NCBI GenBank assembly: GCA_009929695.1
Contig: RZZW01000032.1
Coordinates: 1 to 37,680 of the forward strand
Origin: Clostridia bacterium
GTDB taxonomy: Bacteria; Bacillota; Clostridia; Oscillospirales; Ruminococcaceae
Direction: 5' to 3'
Length of the DNA stretch: 37,680 nt
Shown: positions 1 to 7,555 of the stretch, piece by piece
Numbering within the stretch: the stretch's first letter is position 1
Layout of the letters: every line of letters begins with the position of its first letter
Position numbers and translations under genes: made by a program
Notes under the pieces: model-generated
The model's input: only the letters and a program-made list of their open reading frames with translations
Told to the model about the DNA's origin: nothing
Database searches by the model: none

Positions 1-13
1 GGACAGCTTTGTT

Positions 14-43
14 ATATTACCACACTATTCCCCACTATGTCAA
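14..43 (-). promoter_or_regulatory. Promoter for an off-window gene, with MraZ-box-like repeats
   Basis: On the minus strand a TTGACA box (38-43) and a TAATAT box (14-19) are separated by 18 nt and point out of the left edge of the window. The spacer holds TGGGG, five bases, then TGTGG, giving the 10-nt period known for MraZ boxes (TGGGN repeats with 5-nt spacers) in front of mraZ-led division operons. The gene itself is outside the window, so an mraZ identity is inference. Confidence 0.4.
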
Positions 44-146
44 TGCTTTTTTTAAAACTTTTTTCATCTTTTTTTCAGCGCCTTATATATGGGTTTTGTA
101 AGCCTTTTTGACACTAGATATAGAGCAAGAGTTTGTACCAGCCTTG

Positions 147-170
147 CGGGCGGATAATATCCGCCCCTAC
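147..170 (-). repeat. REP-like palindrome with CTAC end (GGGCGG type)
   Basis: The palindrome GGGCGGATAATATCCGCCC is followed by CTAC, which is GTAG on the minus strand. It faces the element at 186-209, so the two form an inverted pair just downstream of the truncated sigF. Confidence 0.6.
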
Positions 171-185
171 ATTCCCGCTATGTGC

Positions 186-209
186 GTAGGGGCGATTCAT
201 GAATCGCCC
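186..209 (+). repeat. REP-like palindrome with GTAG start (GGGCGATTC type)
   Basis: GTAG is followed by the perfect 20-base palindrome GGGCGATTCATGAATCGCCC. The sigF stop codon (197-199 on the minus strand) lies in the centre of this palindrome, so the element defines the end of the reading frame. Confidence 0.65.
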
Positions 210-685
210 GATAAATTTGCGCTAACCACTCGCAACGCATACAATGCTTTCCCTACTTTTGCAATGTGCGGTAGGGCGGGGGCTTGCATACAGGCGTTTA
301 TCGCGTCCGCCGCCTGCTCTTTTGTCACCTGTAAAATCTCCGCGAGCTGCGATACCGTCGGCTCGTTGCCTGTGTCCTTTACATATTTTTCGCGCACTGC
401 GGATATTTTTAAGCCGAGCTCCTTTACGCTGCGGCTGACCTTTACCGTCCCGCCGTCGCGAAAAAGCTTTTTTATTTCGCCGAATATCACCGGCACTGCA
501 TATGTTGAAAAGCACAGCCCGCGGCTCACGTCAAAGCCGTCGTAGGCTTTTACAAGACCCATGCAGCCTGCCGAGTACAAATCGTCGCACTCTATTCCGC
601 GCCCGCGAAAGCGTTTTGCGCAGGAATGGACAAGCCCTAAATTGTTCTCGATAAACTCTGTGCGCGTGCCCTCAAGCACCGTCAT
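197..685 (-). CDS. sigF: Sporulation sigma factor SigF, C-terminally truncated
   Basis: Forespore-specific sigma-70 family factor, normally held by SpoIIAB and released by SpoIIAA. The 162-residue product matches SigF through region 2 (about residues 10-75, including FSTYAVPVIFGEIKKLFRD) and region 3 (VKVSRSVKEL at 82-91, then a helix to about 135). Intact SigF proteins have about 230-255 residues. Here homology ends near residue 139, and region 4, the helix-turn-helix that reads the -35 box, is absent; the last 20 residues have no sigma character and run into a palindromic repeat. No region 4 is visible in any frame further downstream. The start is well supported by AAAGGAGGT upstream of ATG, 34 nt after spoIIAB. 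It may be a decayed gene, or a core-binding remnant still able to bind SpoIIAB. Identity is secure; activity is doubtful. Confidence 0.85.
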   Translation of the reverse strand: MTVLEGTRTEFIENNLGLVHSCAKRFRGRGIECDDLYSAGCMGLVKAYDGFDVSRGLCFSTYAVPVIFGEIKKLFRDGGTVKVSRSVKELGLKISAVREKYVKDTGNEPTVSQLAEILQVTKEQAADAINACMQAPALPHIAKVGKALYALRVVSANLSGDS

Positions 686-719
686 GAAGCCACCTCCTTT
701 ATATATGTATATAAGAGGC

Positions 720-1148
720 TCATTTTTTGCCCAGTTGTTTCATCAGCGTGACGCTTGTGCCGCGGCCTTGCTTTGAGCGCACACGCACCTTGTCGGCAAA
801 GCTTTCCATGACGGCAAAGCCAAGCCCCGCACGCTCGTCGCCGCCTGTTGTGTAGAGTGGCTCCATCGCCTTTTTTATGTCGGGTATGCCAACGCCTGTG
901 TCCGCCACTGTGACGGCTATCGTGTCGTCCTCATATAAGGAGACTGTCATTGTGATTTTGCCGATGCAGTCCTTATACGCGTGCACGATGCAGTTTGTGA
1001 CGGCTTCGGACACGGCTGTTTTAAGCTCTGCTATCTCGTCTGCTGCGGGGTCTGCCTGTGCGGCAAACGACGCGGCGACGCTGCGCGCAAAGGCTTCGTT
1101 GGCGCTTTTTGACGGAAATGTTACTTTTACTGTGTTGACAGGTTTCAT
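720..1148 (-). CDS. spoIIAB: Anti-sigma F factor SpoIIAB (serine kinase)
   Basis: Cytoplasmic GHKL-fold kinase that sequesters SigF and phosphorylates SpoIIAA before septation. The 142-residue length is normal for the family. The ATPase boxes are present: N-box with E48 and N52 in SEAVTNCIVHAY, G1 box DTGVGI at 83-88, and G2 box GLGFAVM at 108-114. It sits 10 nt downstream of spoIIAA and 34 nt upstream of sigF in the canonical spoIIA order. No residue of the nucleotide site appears lost, in contrast to its truncated target SigF, so any decay of the operon has so far hit only the last gene. Confidence 0.95.
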   Translation of the reverse strand: MKPVNTVKVTFPSKSANEAFARSVAASFAAQADPAADEIAELKTAVSEAVTNCIVHAYKDCIGKITMTVSLYEDDTIAVTVADTGVGIPDIKKAMEPLYTTGGDERAGLGFAVMESFADKVRVRSKQGRGTSVTLMKQLGKK

Positions 1149-1158
1149 GTCGCTTCTC

Positions 1159-1458
1159 CTAATCCTTTGAATCTATGCCCGCTATGGCGAGCATACGTTT
1201 TACTTCGTTTGGGGCTTTTTGCACGATGACTACGCCGCCGTGCGCGTGGACGAGCTTGTGCCGCCCGAGTATAAGCCCAACGCCTGATGAATCCATAAAT
1301 GTGACGCTCGAAAAATCGAGCACGAGAATTTTTGGGCATATCTGCTCGACGCGCATGTCTATGTGCTCGCGCAAAAGCTCCGCGCCGTGATGGTCGATTT
1401 CGCCCGAGAGCATGGCGAACAGGGTTTGTCCATTTTGATGTAAGGTTACTTGTGTCAT
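1159..1458 (-). CDS. spoIIAA: Anti-anti-sigma factor SpoIIAA
   Basis: STAS-domain protein that, when unphosphorylated, displaces SigF from SpoIIAB. The phosphorylation motif DSSG lies at residues 56-59, inside FMDSSGVGLILGRHK; by alignment to the B. subtilis protein the first serine (S57) is the phosphosite. I start at the ATG at 1458 (99 residues) because GGAG lies 6 nt before it; an in-frame ATG four codons upstream would place that Shine-Dalgarno sequence inside the gene. It is the first gene of the spoIIA operon. The space between it and the folC terminator is only about 20-30 nt, and I could not see a convincing sigma-H or sigma-A promoter there. Confidence 0.95.
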   Translation of the reverse strand: MTQVTLHQNGQTLFAMLSGEIDHHGAELLREHIDMRVEQICPKILVLDFSSVTFMDSSGVGLILGRHKLVHAHGGVVIVQKAPNEVKRMLAIAGIDSKD

Positions 1459-1476
1459 AATTTTCTCCATAAATGT

Positions 1477-1531
1477 TTATTAAAAGCAAAAAGCCACACG
1501 TTCTATGAAAGCATCATAAAACGTGTGGCTT
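1477..1531 (-). terminator. Intrinsic terminator of the valS-yczE-folC operon
   Basis: Arms AAGCCACACGTT (1491-1502) and AACGTGTGGCTT (1520-1531) form a 12-bp stem. On the minus strand the stem is followed by a T-rich run (GGCTTTTTGCTTTTA). It lies between the end of folC and the start of spoIIAA and so separates the two operons. Confidence 0.8.
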
Positions 1532-1551
1532 ATAAAATTTGTCTGATAGTG

Positions 1552-2799
1552 TCAGCCGAGCAAAATTTTGCGGGCTTCGGCGGCTAAATAAAGGCTGCCG
1601 CATACGACAACGCCGTCGCCGTCCTCTTTTGCGAGGGAGATTGCCTTGCTTATATTGTCGCAAGCGGTGACGTCGGCAAAATGCTTTTTGGCGAGCGCGG
1701 CAAGCTGCTGTGCTGTGAGCGCGCGCGGGGAATTTGGTGTGACGGTGTACACGTGTGAAAAGCACGGCGCTAAAGCGGACAGCATTTCGTCGGGGCTTTT
1801 GCCGTCGAGTATGCCAATGACAGCCGAAAGCTTGCCCTTGCCCGCTGCTTTAAGAGTTTCGGCAAGCGCCCTTGCGCCGTCGGGGTTATGTGCGCCGTCG
1901 AGAATGACTAGTGGCTCTTTTGAGATAATTTCAATTCTCGCGGGGAAAGCGGCTGTTTTTATGCCGCCGATTATAGCGTCGTCGGAGATATCAAAGCCTT
2001 TTTCGCAAAGGCGCAGGGCTGTTTCGAGGACGGTTATCGCGTTGTATGCCTGATGTCTGCCCGCGAATGGAATTTCGAGGTCGTAGCCGCCGTAGTCTAT
2101 TCTGTTTTCAAACGGCGGGCATTTGTAGAATTTCAAATCCTGCAAATCGGGGACAAAAAGCTTACTTCCTTTTTCGCTCGCCTGAATTGTTATTTCGTCC
2201 ATTGCCTCCTGCGGCTGCTTTGGGCAGCAGATTACGTCACAGCCGTGCTTGATTATGCCGCATTTTTCGGCGGCAATTTTTTGATAGGTGTCGCCTAAAA
2301 GCTCGGTGTGATCCTTGCCGATTGCCATTATGACGGCGGCGAGGGTGTTTTCAACTGCGTTTGTAGAGTCGAGCCTGCCGCCAAGGCCTGTTTCCATGCA
2401 GACGATGTCGCATTTTTGCTGTGAAAACCACAATATCGCGGCGGCGGTTACAGCGTCGAACTCTACAATATCCTCGCCCTCTGCGGCGGCTTTTACCTGC
2501 GATAATATCTTCGCGAGGGCTTCTTCGGCAATCATTTCGCCGTTTATGAGAAAGCGCTCGCGGAAATCCAGCACATAGGGGCTGATGTTTGCGCCTGTTT
2601 TGTAGCCCGCGTGCTTTAATATTGACGCGAGCATAATTGTGGCGCTGCCCTTGCCGTTTGTGCCGGCTATGTGCACAAAGCGGAGATTTTTTTCGGGGTT
2701 GCCGAGCTTTTTTAAAAGCAGACGCGTGTTTTCAATGCCCGGCTTTTTTGCAAGGCGCGGAAGAGAATGCACCCACTCGACACACTTTTGATAGTTCAA
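1552..2799 (-). CDS. folC: Bifunctional folylpolyglutamate/dihydrofolate synthase FolC
   Basis: ATP-dependent ligase that adds glutamate to dihydropteroate and/or reduced folates. The Mur-ligase-type P-loop HIAGTNGKGSATIM, the motif ETGLGGRLDSTNAVE and the C-terminal ILDGAHNPDGARAL segment are all visible. With the chosen start the protein has 415 residues, normal for the family. The start is the TTG at 2799: AGGAG lies 10 nt upstream, homology begins there, and it overlaps the stop of the preceding gene (TTGA), implying translational coupling. The in-frame extension to 2937 is only a shadow of the upstream membrane gene. The gene is last in a valS-led unit, so the valine T-box probably also affects its expression. 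Confidence 0.92.
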   Translation of the reverse strand: MNYQKCVEWVHSLPRLAKKPGIENTRLLLKKLGNPEKNLRFVHIAGTNGKGSATIMLASILKHAGYKTGANISPYVLDFRERFLINGEMIAEEALAKILSQVKAAAEGEDIVEFDAVTAAAILWFSQQKCDIVCMETGLGGRLDSTNAVENTLAAVIMAIGKDHTELLGDTYQKIAAEKCGIIKHGCDVICCPKQPQEAMDEITIQASEKGSKLFVPDLQDLKFYKCPPFENRIDYGGYDLEIPFAGRHQAYNAITVLETALRLCEKGFDISDDAIIGGIKTAAFPARIEIISKEPLVILDGAHNPDGARALAETLKAAGKGKLSAVIGILDGKSPDEMLSALAPCFSHVYTVTPNSPRALTAQQLAALAKKHFADVTACDNISKAISLAKEDGDGVVVCGSLYLAAEARKILLG

Positions 2800-3422
2800 T
2801 TTGTCTTTTCTCCTGCGGCGATAATTTTTTCGCTTACATATTTGTTGAAAAACGAGATGAACGGCCCTAGGCAAAACGCGCTGATGACCGTGCCTATGCC
2901 AAACACTCCGCCGAATGCGATGCACACGGCGACGCACACGACATCGGTCATGACGCGGCTTATCCAGTACGGCAGCTTTGAATATTTTTGTATGATGAAC
3001 GCCATCGCGTCATACGGCGCAACGCCCAAATCAGCTGTGAAATAAAGCGACGCGCCGAGACTTAGCACAAGCACGCTGACAATCAGCAAGATAATGCGCC
3101 CTGTCATGTCCGGCGAAAACGGAAAAAGCCGCAGCGTAAACTCGGCGATATATCCGACGACCACCATATTTATGACAGTGCCGATGTTGAAAAGGTGTCT
3201 GCCAAGCGAAAGCTGCACGACAAAAAGCACTATGTTTATAATGAGCGTCATTGTGCCGAACGAAACTCCTGTGAACGCTGACAGTGCCATGCCCATGCTG
3301 CTGAACGGATTGTTGCCGAACGCCGCCATTTCAAACAGCGCCACGGCAACGCCCATCGGCAGCATGGAAAAAAGCATCATTATCATGCGGACAGGGGTAT
3401 AGTTTCTCGTAAAAGTTTTCAT
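2796..3422 (-). CDS. YczE/YitT-like integral membrane protein
   Basis: A hydrophobic protein of 208 residues with about five to six membrane segments, resembling the YczE/YyaS/YitT group (for example the stretch ASLYFTADLGVAPYDAM). The biochemical function of this group is not established. The ATG at 3422, 4 nt after the valS stop, is preferred; an upstream TTG at 3434 would overlap valS. The end overlaps the folC start by 3 nt. It therefore sits as an insert between valS and folC, genes that are adjacent in many Firmicutes, and is probably co-transcribed with both. Confidence 0.8.
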   Translation of the reverse strand: MKTFTRNYTPVRMIMMLFSMLPMGVAVALFEMAAFGNNPFSSMGMALSAFTGVSFGTMTLIINIVLFVVQLSLGRHLFNIGTVINMVVVGYIAEFTLRLFPFSPDMTGRIILLIVSVLVLSLGASLYFTADLGVAPYDAMAFIIQKYSKLPYWISRVMTDVVCVAVCIAFGGVFGIGTVISAFCLGPFISFFNKYVSEKIIAAGEKTN

Positions 3423-3426
3423 TCCA

Positions 3427-6054
3427 TCAACCAAGAGCGGCTATTGACTGCTCTATTTTAGCAAGCTTATCAACGGCGGCGGCGTGCTTTTCTTTTATAT
3501 CAGCAACGACCTTTTCGGGCGCTTTTGCCATGAAGCCCGCGTTGTCGAGCTTTGAGCCTAGCATTGCGATATCCTTTTCACACTGTGCCTTTTCTTTTGC
3601 GAGGCGCGCCGTTTCCTTTTCCTTGTCGATGAGCTCCATCATCGGGATAAACGCGCGCGCGGCGTGTGTGACGACCTGCACCATGCCGTTTGTGTCGCCG
3701 TCGTATTTTGCGGTGAACGTAACGTCGTCTGTGCAGAACGCAAATTTCGCGAGGTAGCTTTTGCCGTCTGTGAACGGCTGTGCATCGGCTGTTTCGATTA
3801 TCATGGAGGTGCGCTTTGTGGGGTGCACGCCCATGTCGTTGCGGATTGTGCGCACGGCTTTAATCAAATCCATCACCTTTTCAAAGGCGGCTTCCTCGTC
3901 GGCAAAGCACATCTGCGGCTCGTAGGTCGGGAATTTTTCAAACATAAGCGTCTCGCCGCTCGCGGGCAGAGCTGTGTAGATTTCCTCCGTTATAAACGGC
4001 ATGAACGGGTGCAAAAGCGCAAGCGCTTGTTTAAGCACTGAAACGAGCACCTGACGCGCACTGTCGGCCTCTTCCGCGTCGTCGGAATTTAGGCGGAGCT
4101 TCGCGATTTCGATATACCAGTCGCAGTAAACGTCCCAAATGAAGTCCTGCACCTTTTGTGCGGCGAGGCCAAGCTCGAATTTTTCGAGGTTTTCGGTGAC
4201 GTTTTTGACTGTTGTGTTAAGGCGTGAGAGCACCCAGCGGTCAGCCATTGTGATTGACGCGGGCAGCGACGGCTCGAAGTCCTCAGGTAAATTCATCATC
4301 ACAAAGCGGGCAGCGTTCCACAGCTTATTTGCAAAGTTGCGGCTCGCCTTCACCTTTTCGTCCGAGAAGCGCATATCGTTGCCCGGTGTAGAGCCGACGA
4401 CGAGCGTCAAGCGCAGAGCGTCAGCGCCGTATTCGTCGATGATTTCAAGCGGGTCGATACCGTTGCCGAGGCTCTTTGACATCTTGCGCCCCTGTGCGTC
4501 GCGCACTAAACCGTGTATAAGAACAGTGTCAAACGGCGCTTTATCGGTATACGTCAAGCCAGAGAAAATCATTCGGCTGACCCAGAACGTGATGATGTCA
4601 TAGCCTGTGACAAGCGTGTTTGTGGGATAAAAATACTTGTAGTCCTCGGCGTTTTCGTCAGGCCAGCCGAGCGTTGAGAACGGCCAAAGCGCTGAGGAGA
4701 ACCATGTGTCGAGGGTGTCCTCATCTTGGCGCACTGCCGCGCCGCATTTCGGGCAGGTGTCGATATGGCTTGCGCTGACTGTTATTTCGCCGCATTTGTC
4801 GCAGTAATATGCGGGGATGCGGTGTCCCCACCAAAGCTGGCGGCTTATGCACCAGTCGCGCGTGTTTTCCATCCAAAAGAAATAATTTTTGTCAAAGCGC
4901 TCAGGGACAAATTTTATGCTGCCGTTGCGCACTGCCTCAATAGCGGGCTTTGCGAGCGGCTCCATTTTGACAAACCACTGCTTTGACACGATAGGCTCGA
5001 CAGTTGTGCCACAGCGATAGCAAGTGCCGACGTTGTGCTCGTGCGGCTCGACGCTCGCGAGATAGCCGCCCGCCTCGAGGTCAGCGACTATTGCTTTTCG
5101 CGCTTCGTAGCGGTCAAGCCCTGCGTATTTGCCGCAGTCGGCTGTCATTTTTGCGTCGTCAGTGAGCACTTTTATGATTGGCAGCTTATGTCTTGCGCCA
5201 ACCTCAAAGTCGTTGGGGTCGTGCGCTGGCGTAATTTTGACAACGCCTGTGCCGAACTCCATGTCGACGTAGGTGTCGCACACAATCGGAATTTCTTTGT
5301 TTACAAGCGGCAGAATGACCTTTTTGCCGTGCAGATGCGCATAGCGCTCGTCGTCGGGGTGGACGGCGATTGCGGTATCGCCGAGCATTGTCTCGGGGCG
5401 CGTTGTGGCAAGCTCCACCATTTCGTCGCTGCCGACGACAGGGTATTTTAAGTGCCAGAAAAAGCCCGACTGATCCTCATACTCAACTTCTGCGTCTGAA
5501 ATTGAGGTTTTGCAGTGCGGACACCAGTTGATTATGCGCTCGCCGCGGTAGATAAGACCCTCGTCGTACAGCTTTGTGAAAACCTTTAGTACGGCTTCGC
5601 TGCAGCCCTCGTCCATTGTGAAGCGCTCGCGTTTCCAGTCGCACGAGCAGCCGAGCTTTTTAAGCTGCTCGACAATTCGCCCGCCGTACTGCTTCTTCCA
5701 TTCCCATGCGCGGTCTAAAAATTTATCGCGGCCGAGGTCAGCTTTCGTTAAGCCTTCCTCTTTCATTTTATTTACTATTTTGGCTTCTGTTGCGATAGAC
5801 GCGTGGTCGGTGCCGGGCACCCAAAGCGCGGCGTAGCCCTGCATACGCTTAAAGCGCGTCAAAATATCCTGCCATGTTTCGTCCATCGCGTGGCCCATGT
5901 GAAGCTGACCTGTGATGTTTGGCGGGGGCATAACTATTGTGTAGGGCGTTTTTTTGCTGTCGCGCTCTGTGTGAAAATAGCCCTTGTCAAGCCATTTTGC
6001 GTAGGTTTCGTCCTCTACTTCTTTGGGGTTGTAAATCTTTTCAAGCTCTCTCAT
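3427..6054 (-). CDS. valS: Valyl-tRNA synthetase
   Basis: Class I aminoacyl-tRNA synthetase charging tRNA-Val. At 875 residues it has normal length. The HIGH-type motif is PPPNITGQLHMGHA (about residues 43-56) and the KMSKS motif lies in GRKMSKSLGNGIDP. An editing domain, a CxxC zinc-type insert (CDKCGEI and CPKCGAA) and a C-terminal coiled coil (EKETARLAKEKAQCEKDIAML) are visible. Start ATG 6054 is preceded by AAAGGAG at 6-nt spacing. Upstream lies a full T-box leader with its own consensus promoter; downstream follow yczE-like and folC genes without a visible terminator. Confidence 0.98.
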   Translation of the reverse strand: MRELEKIYNPKEVEDETYAKWLDKGYFHTERDSKKTPYTIVMPPPNITGQLHMGHAMDETWQDILTRFKRMQGYAALWVPGTDHASIATEAKIVNKMKEEGLTKADLGRDKFLDRAWEWKKQYGGRIVEQLKKLGCSCDWKRERFTMDEGCSEAVLKVFTKLYDEGLIYRGERIINWCPHCKTSISDAEVEYEDQSGFFWHLKYPVVGSDEMVELATTRPETMLGDTAIAVHPDDERYAHLHGKKVILPLVNKEIPIVCDTYVDMEFGTGVVKITPAHDPNDFEVGARHKLPIIKVLTDDAKMTADCGKYAGLDRYEARKAIVADLEAGGYLASVEPHEHNVGTCYRCGTTVEPIVSKQWFVKMEPLAKPAIEAVRNGSIKFVPERFDKNYFFWMENTRDWCISRQLWWGHRIPAYYCDKCGEITVSASHIDTCPKCGAAVRQDEDTLDTWFSSALWPFSTLGWPDENAEDYKYFYPTNTLVTGYDIITFWVSRMIFSGLTYTDKAPFDTVLIHGLVRDAQGRKMSKSLGNGIDPLEIIDEYGADALRLTLVVGSTPGNDMRFSDEKVKASRNFANKLWNAARFVMMNLPEDFEPSLPASITMADRWVLSRLNTTVKNVTENLEKFELGLAAQKVQDFIWDVYCDWYIEIAKLRLNSDDAEEADSARQVLVSVLKQALALLHPFMPFITEEIYTALPASGETLMFEKFPTYEPQMCFADEEAAFEKVMDLIKAVRTIRNDMGVHPTKRTSMIIETADAQPFTDGKSYLAKFAFCTDDVTFTAKYDGDTNGMVQVVTHAARAFIPMMELIDKEKETARLAKEKAQCEKDIAMLGSKLDNAGFMAKAPEKVVADIKEKHAAAVDKLAKIEQSIAALG

Positions 6055-6069
6055 TTTCTACTCCTTTAT

Positions 6070-6315
6070 TTGGGACAAACAAAAAAGCCGTCCCCTGCAA
6101 AACTGCATGGGACGGCATAATATACCGCGGTACCACCCAAATTGCCGCCAAAGCGACCACTTGACGCCTTTAACGCAGACAGACGAGCACGGCTAAACAT
6201 TTCACCGCGCCTGCTCCAAAGTGACAGCGTTTACCCCGCAGCGCAAGGCTCTCACCGCCGCCCCGCTCTCTTTGCCCGCGCAAAATAAACACACTCTTTT
6301 TCATGGCATTTAATA
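6070..6315 (-). promoter_or_regulatory. T-box riboswitch (valine) upstream of valS
   Basis: The minus strand carries the conserved T-box core GGGTGGTACCGCGG (6125-6138) immediately before the terminator, preceded by about 150 nt consistent with Stem I (including GGTGAGAGCC of the distal loop region). Uncharged tRNA-Val should stabilise the antiterminator. A GUC triplet at 6223-6225, followed by A and shortly by TTTGGAGCAG, is a plausible valine specifier codon, though I could not fold Stem I to prove it. Confidence 0.92.
6081..6116 (-). terminator. T-box-controlled terminator of valS
   Basis: GCCGTCCC (6087-6094) pairs with GGGACGGC (6109-6116), with an inner TGCA/TGCA extension. On the minus strand it is followed by a run of six T. 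It lies directly downstream of the T-box antiterminator sequence, so the two structures should be mutually exclusive. Confidence 0.88.
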
Positions 6316-6321
6316 TAAAAT

Positions 6322-6350
6322 ATTATATTGTTTTTTGGAAAGTTTGTCAA
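6322..6350 (-). promoter_or_regulatory. Sigma-A promoter of the valS leader
   Basis: Minus-strand TTGACA (6345-6350), a 17-nt spacer and TATAAT (6322-6327) form an exact consensus promoter. Transcription would begin about 6315, just before the T-box leader. Confidence 0.85.
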
Positions 6351-6390
6351 CTGTTTTATATTACTGCACAAATTAGCAGCAGCGCACCTT

Positions 6391-6420
6391 GTAGGGAGCG
6401 ACGAGGGCGTCGCTCCCTAC
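6391..6420. repeat. REP-like palindrome (GGGAGCGACG type)
   Basis: GTAGGGAGCGACG, AGGG, CGTCGCTCCCTAC: a 13-bp stem with GTAG/CTAC at both ends, between the valS promoter and the end of the DHHW gene. The same stem sequence recurs at 10951-10976. Confidence 0.65.
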
Positions 6421-6433
6421 TGTGTGAATTTTA

Positions 6434-7543
6434 TTATATTTGTGCCCATTCAACAAGCTTCGGCAAATAATCAATAAGCCTATCCGTACTTCTTTCGGCT
6501 AATTCCCACACAAAAACTGTGTTTCCACTTGCGGCGGGGGCGGCTTTTTCAAAGGCGTTTAGGTGAATGATGCTTGCGGTGTCGTAGCATTTTGATATTG
6601 TCGGCAGCATGGCACTGCCAAAGCTGTCACGCAGCATAAGCAAGGTTTTGCCGCTTTCTGCGTTTGAGGTGCAATTTGTGACATATCCTGTCCCGTCGGT
6701 GTCTTTTATATCGGCTTTCACATCTTCCAAAAAGCCCTCGCAGGAAAAATCGTAATCGTCGGGCAGAAGCTTATTTGTCGAGGATATATTCGCAAGGTCA
6801 ACCTTTTCCGTTTTGCCACCCTTTGCAAAGCTTATATTATTAAACATATCGCTATCGCCGTAAAGCGCGGATTCAAGCTGTTTTACGGCTATAAACGCGC
6901 CCGCCTCGTTCCAGTGGGTGTCGTATTTATAATAAACCTGCTGCGCTTCGCCTGCGGCTTCGAGCTCGGTTTTTGGATAAATCACATTGACGTTTGTGTT
7001 TTCAGCAAGGTATTCCATGAGCAAATCTGTTTTTGCCGCACCTACAACAGGCACGCTTGACGGCATATATCGGCTGTAAACGCGCTCCTTATTCGGTGCA
7101 AGAATAAGCGCAAACTTAACGCCCTTTGCCGAAAGCGCGTCATTAAGCGCCGTTAAATTATCGGCAATCTGTTTTAACTGCTCGTCCGAATACGGGTTAA
7201 GCCCCTGATAGTCGTCAAGGCTTTTTGAGTCGGACACATTTTTATAAAAAAGCCAGTCGTCCTGCCCCAAAAGCACCTCTCCGCTTTGGATTGTGCCGAA
7301 AACGTCGAGATTTATCGCGGCGTTGAGCGTCATAAACTCGTTGCGAAACGGCGCGCTGTCGTTGAGCCAGTCCTCAAAAGCGGACGGCATCTTCTCAATT
7401 TTTGATGAAAGTACGTCCGCAAAGCTAGTCATAGTGCGGTTTTCGTAATTTGTCTTGTCGGTGAACTGTCCGAAAACCGCGTAAAGCGCAAACGGCAAAA
7501 TCAGCGCCGCGATGAAAATTGATATGAATATTTTAGCTCTCAT
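6434..7543 (-). CDS. DHHW/AlgX-like SGNH O-acetylation protein
   Basis: Predicted extracytoplasmic partner of the adjacent MBOAT protein in O-acetylation of a cell-surface polymer. The N-terminus has one membrane or signal segment (residues 5-24). The SGNH-type catalytic residues of the AlgX/AlgJ/DHHW group are visible: D208 and H210 in YDTHWNEAGAF, and S307 in LLMLRDSFGSAM. Length is 369 residues. The start ATG is preceded by AAAGGAG at 6 nt, 12 nt after the MBOAT stop, so the two genes form an operon. By analogy with AlgI/AlgJ/AlgX the MBOAT moves acetyl groups across the membrane and this protein transfers them. The acceptor polymer is not indicated by the neighbours. Confidence 0.85.
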   Translation of the reverse strand: MRAKIFISIFIAALILPFALYAVFGQFTDKTNYENRTMTSFADVLSSKIEKMPSAFEDWLNDSAPFRNEFMTLNAAINLDVFGTIQSGEVLLGQDDWLFYKNVSDSKSLDDYQGLNPYSDEQLKQIADNLTALNDALSAKGVKFALILAPNKERVYSRYMPSSVPVVGAAKTDLLMEYLAENTNVNVIYPKTELEAAGEAQQVYYKYDTHWNEAGAFIAVKQLESALYGDSDMFNNISFAKGGKTEKVDLANISSTNKLLPDDYDFSCEGFLEDVKADIKDTDGTGYVTNCTSNAESGKTLLMLRDSFGSAMLPTISKCYDTASIIHLNAFEKAAPAASGNTVFVWELAERSTDRLIDYLPKLVEWAQI

Positions 7544-7555
7544 TCGGCGCTCCTT

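Noticed and set aside
1-196. A frameshifted SigF region 4 downstream of the truncated sigF
   Set aside because: The minus strand from 196 to 1 was read in all frames; it is AT-rich, carries a promoter, and shows no region 4 helix-turn-helix.
147-209. The paired palindromes as a CRISPR fragment
   Set aside because: The units are inverted rather than directly repeated, differ in sequence and have no regular spacers; no cas genes are present.
2800-2937. Longer FolC starting at 2937
   Set aside because: The extension is an arginine-rich shadow of the upstream membrane protein gene without homology; TTG 2799 has AGGAG.
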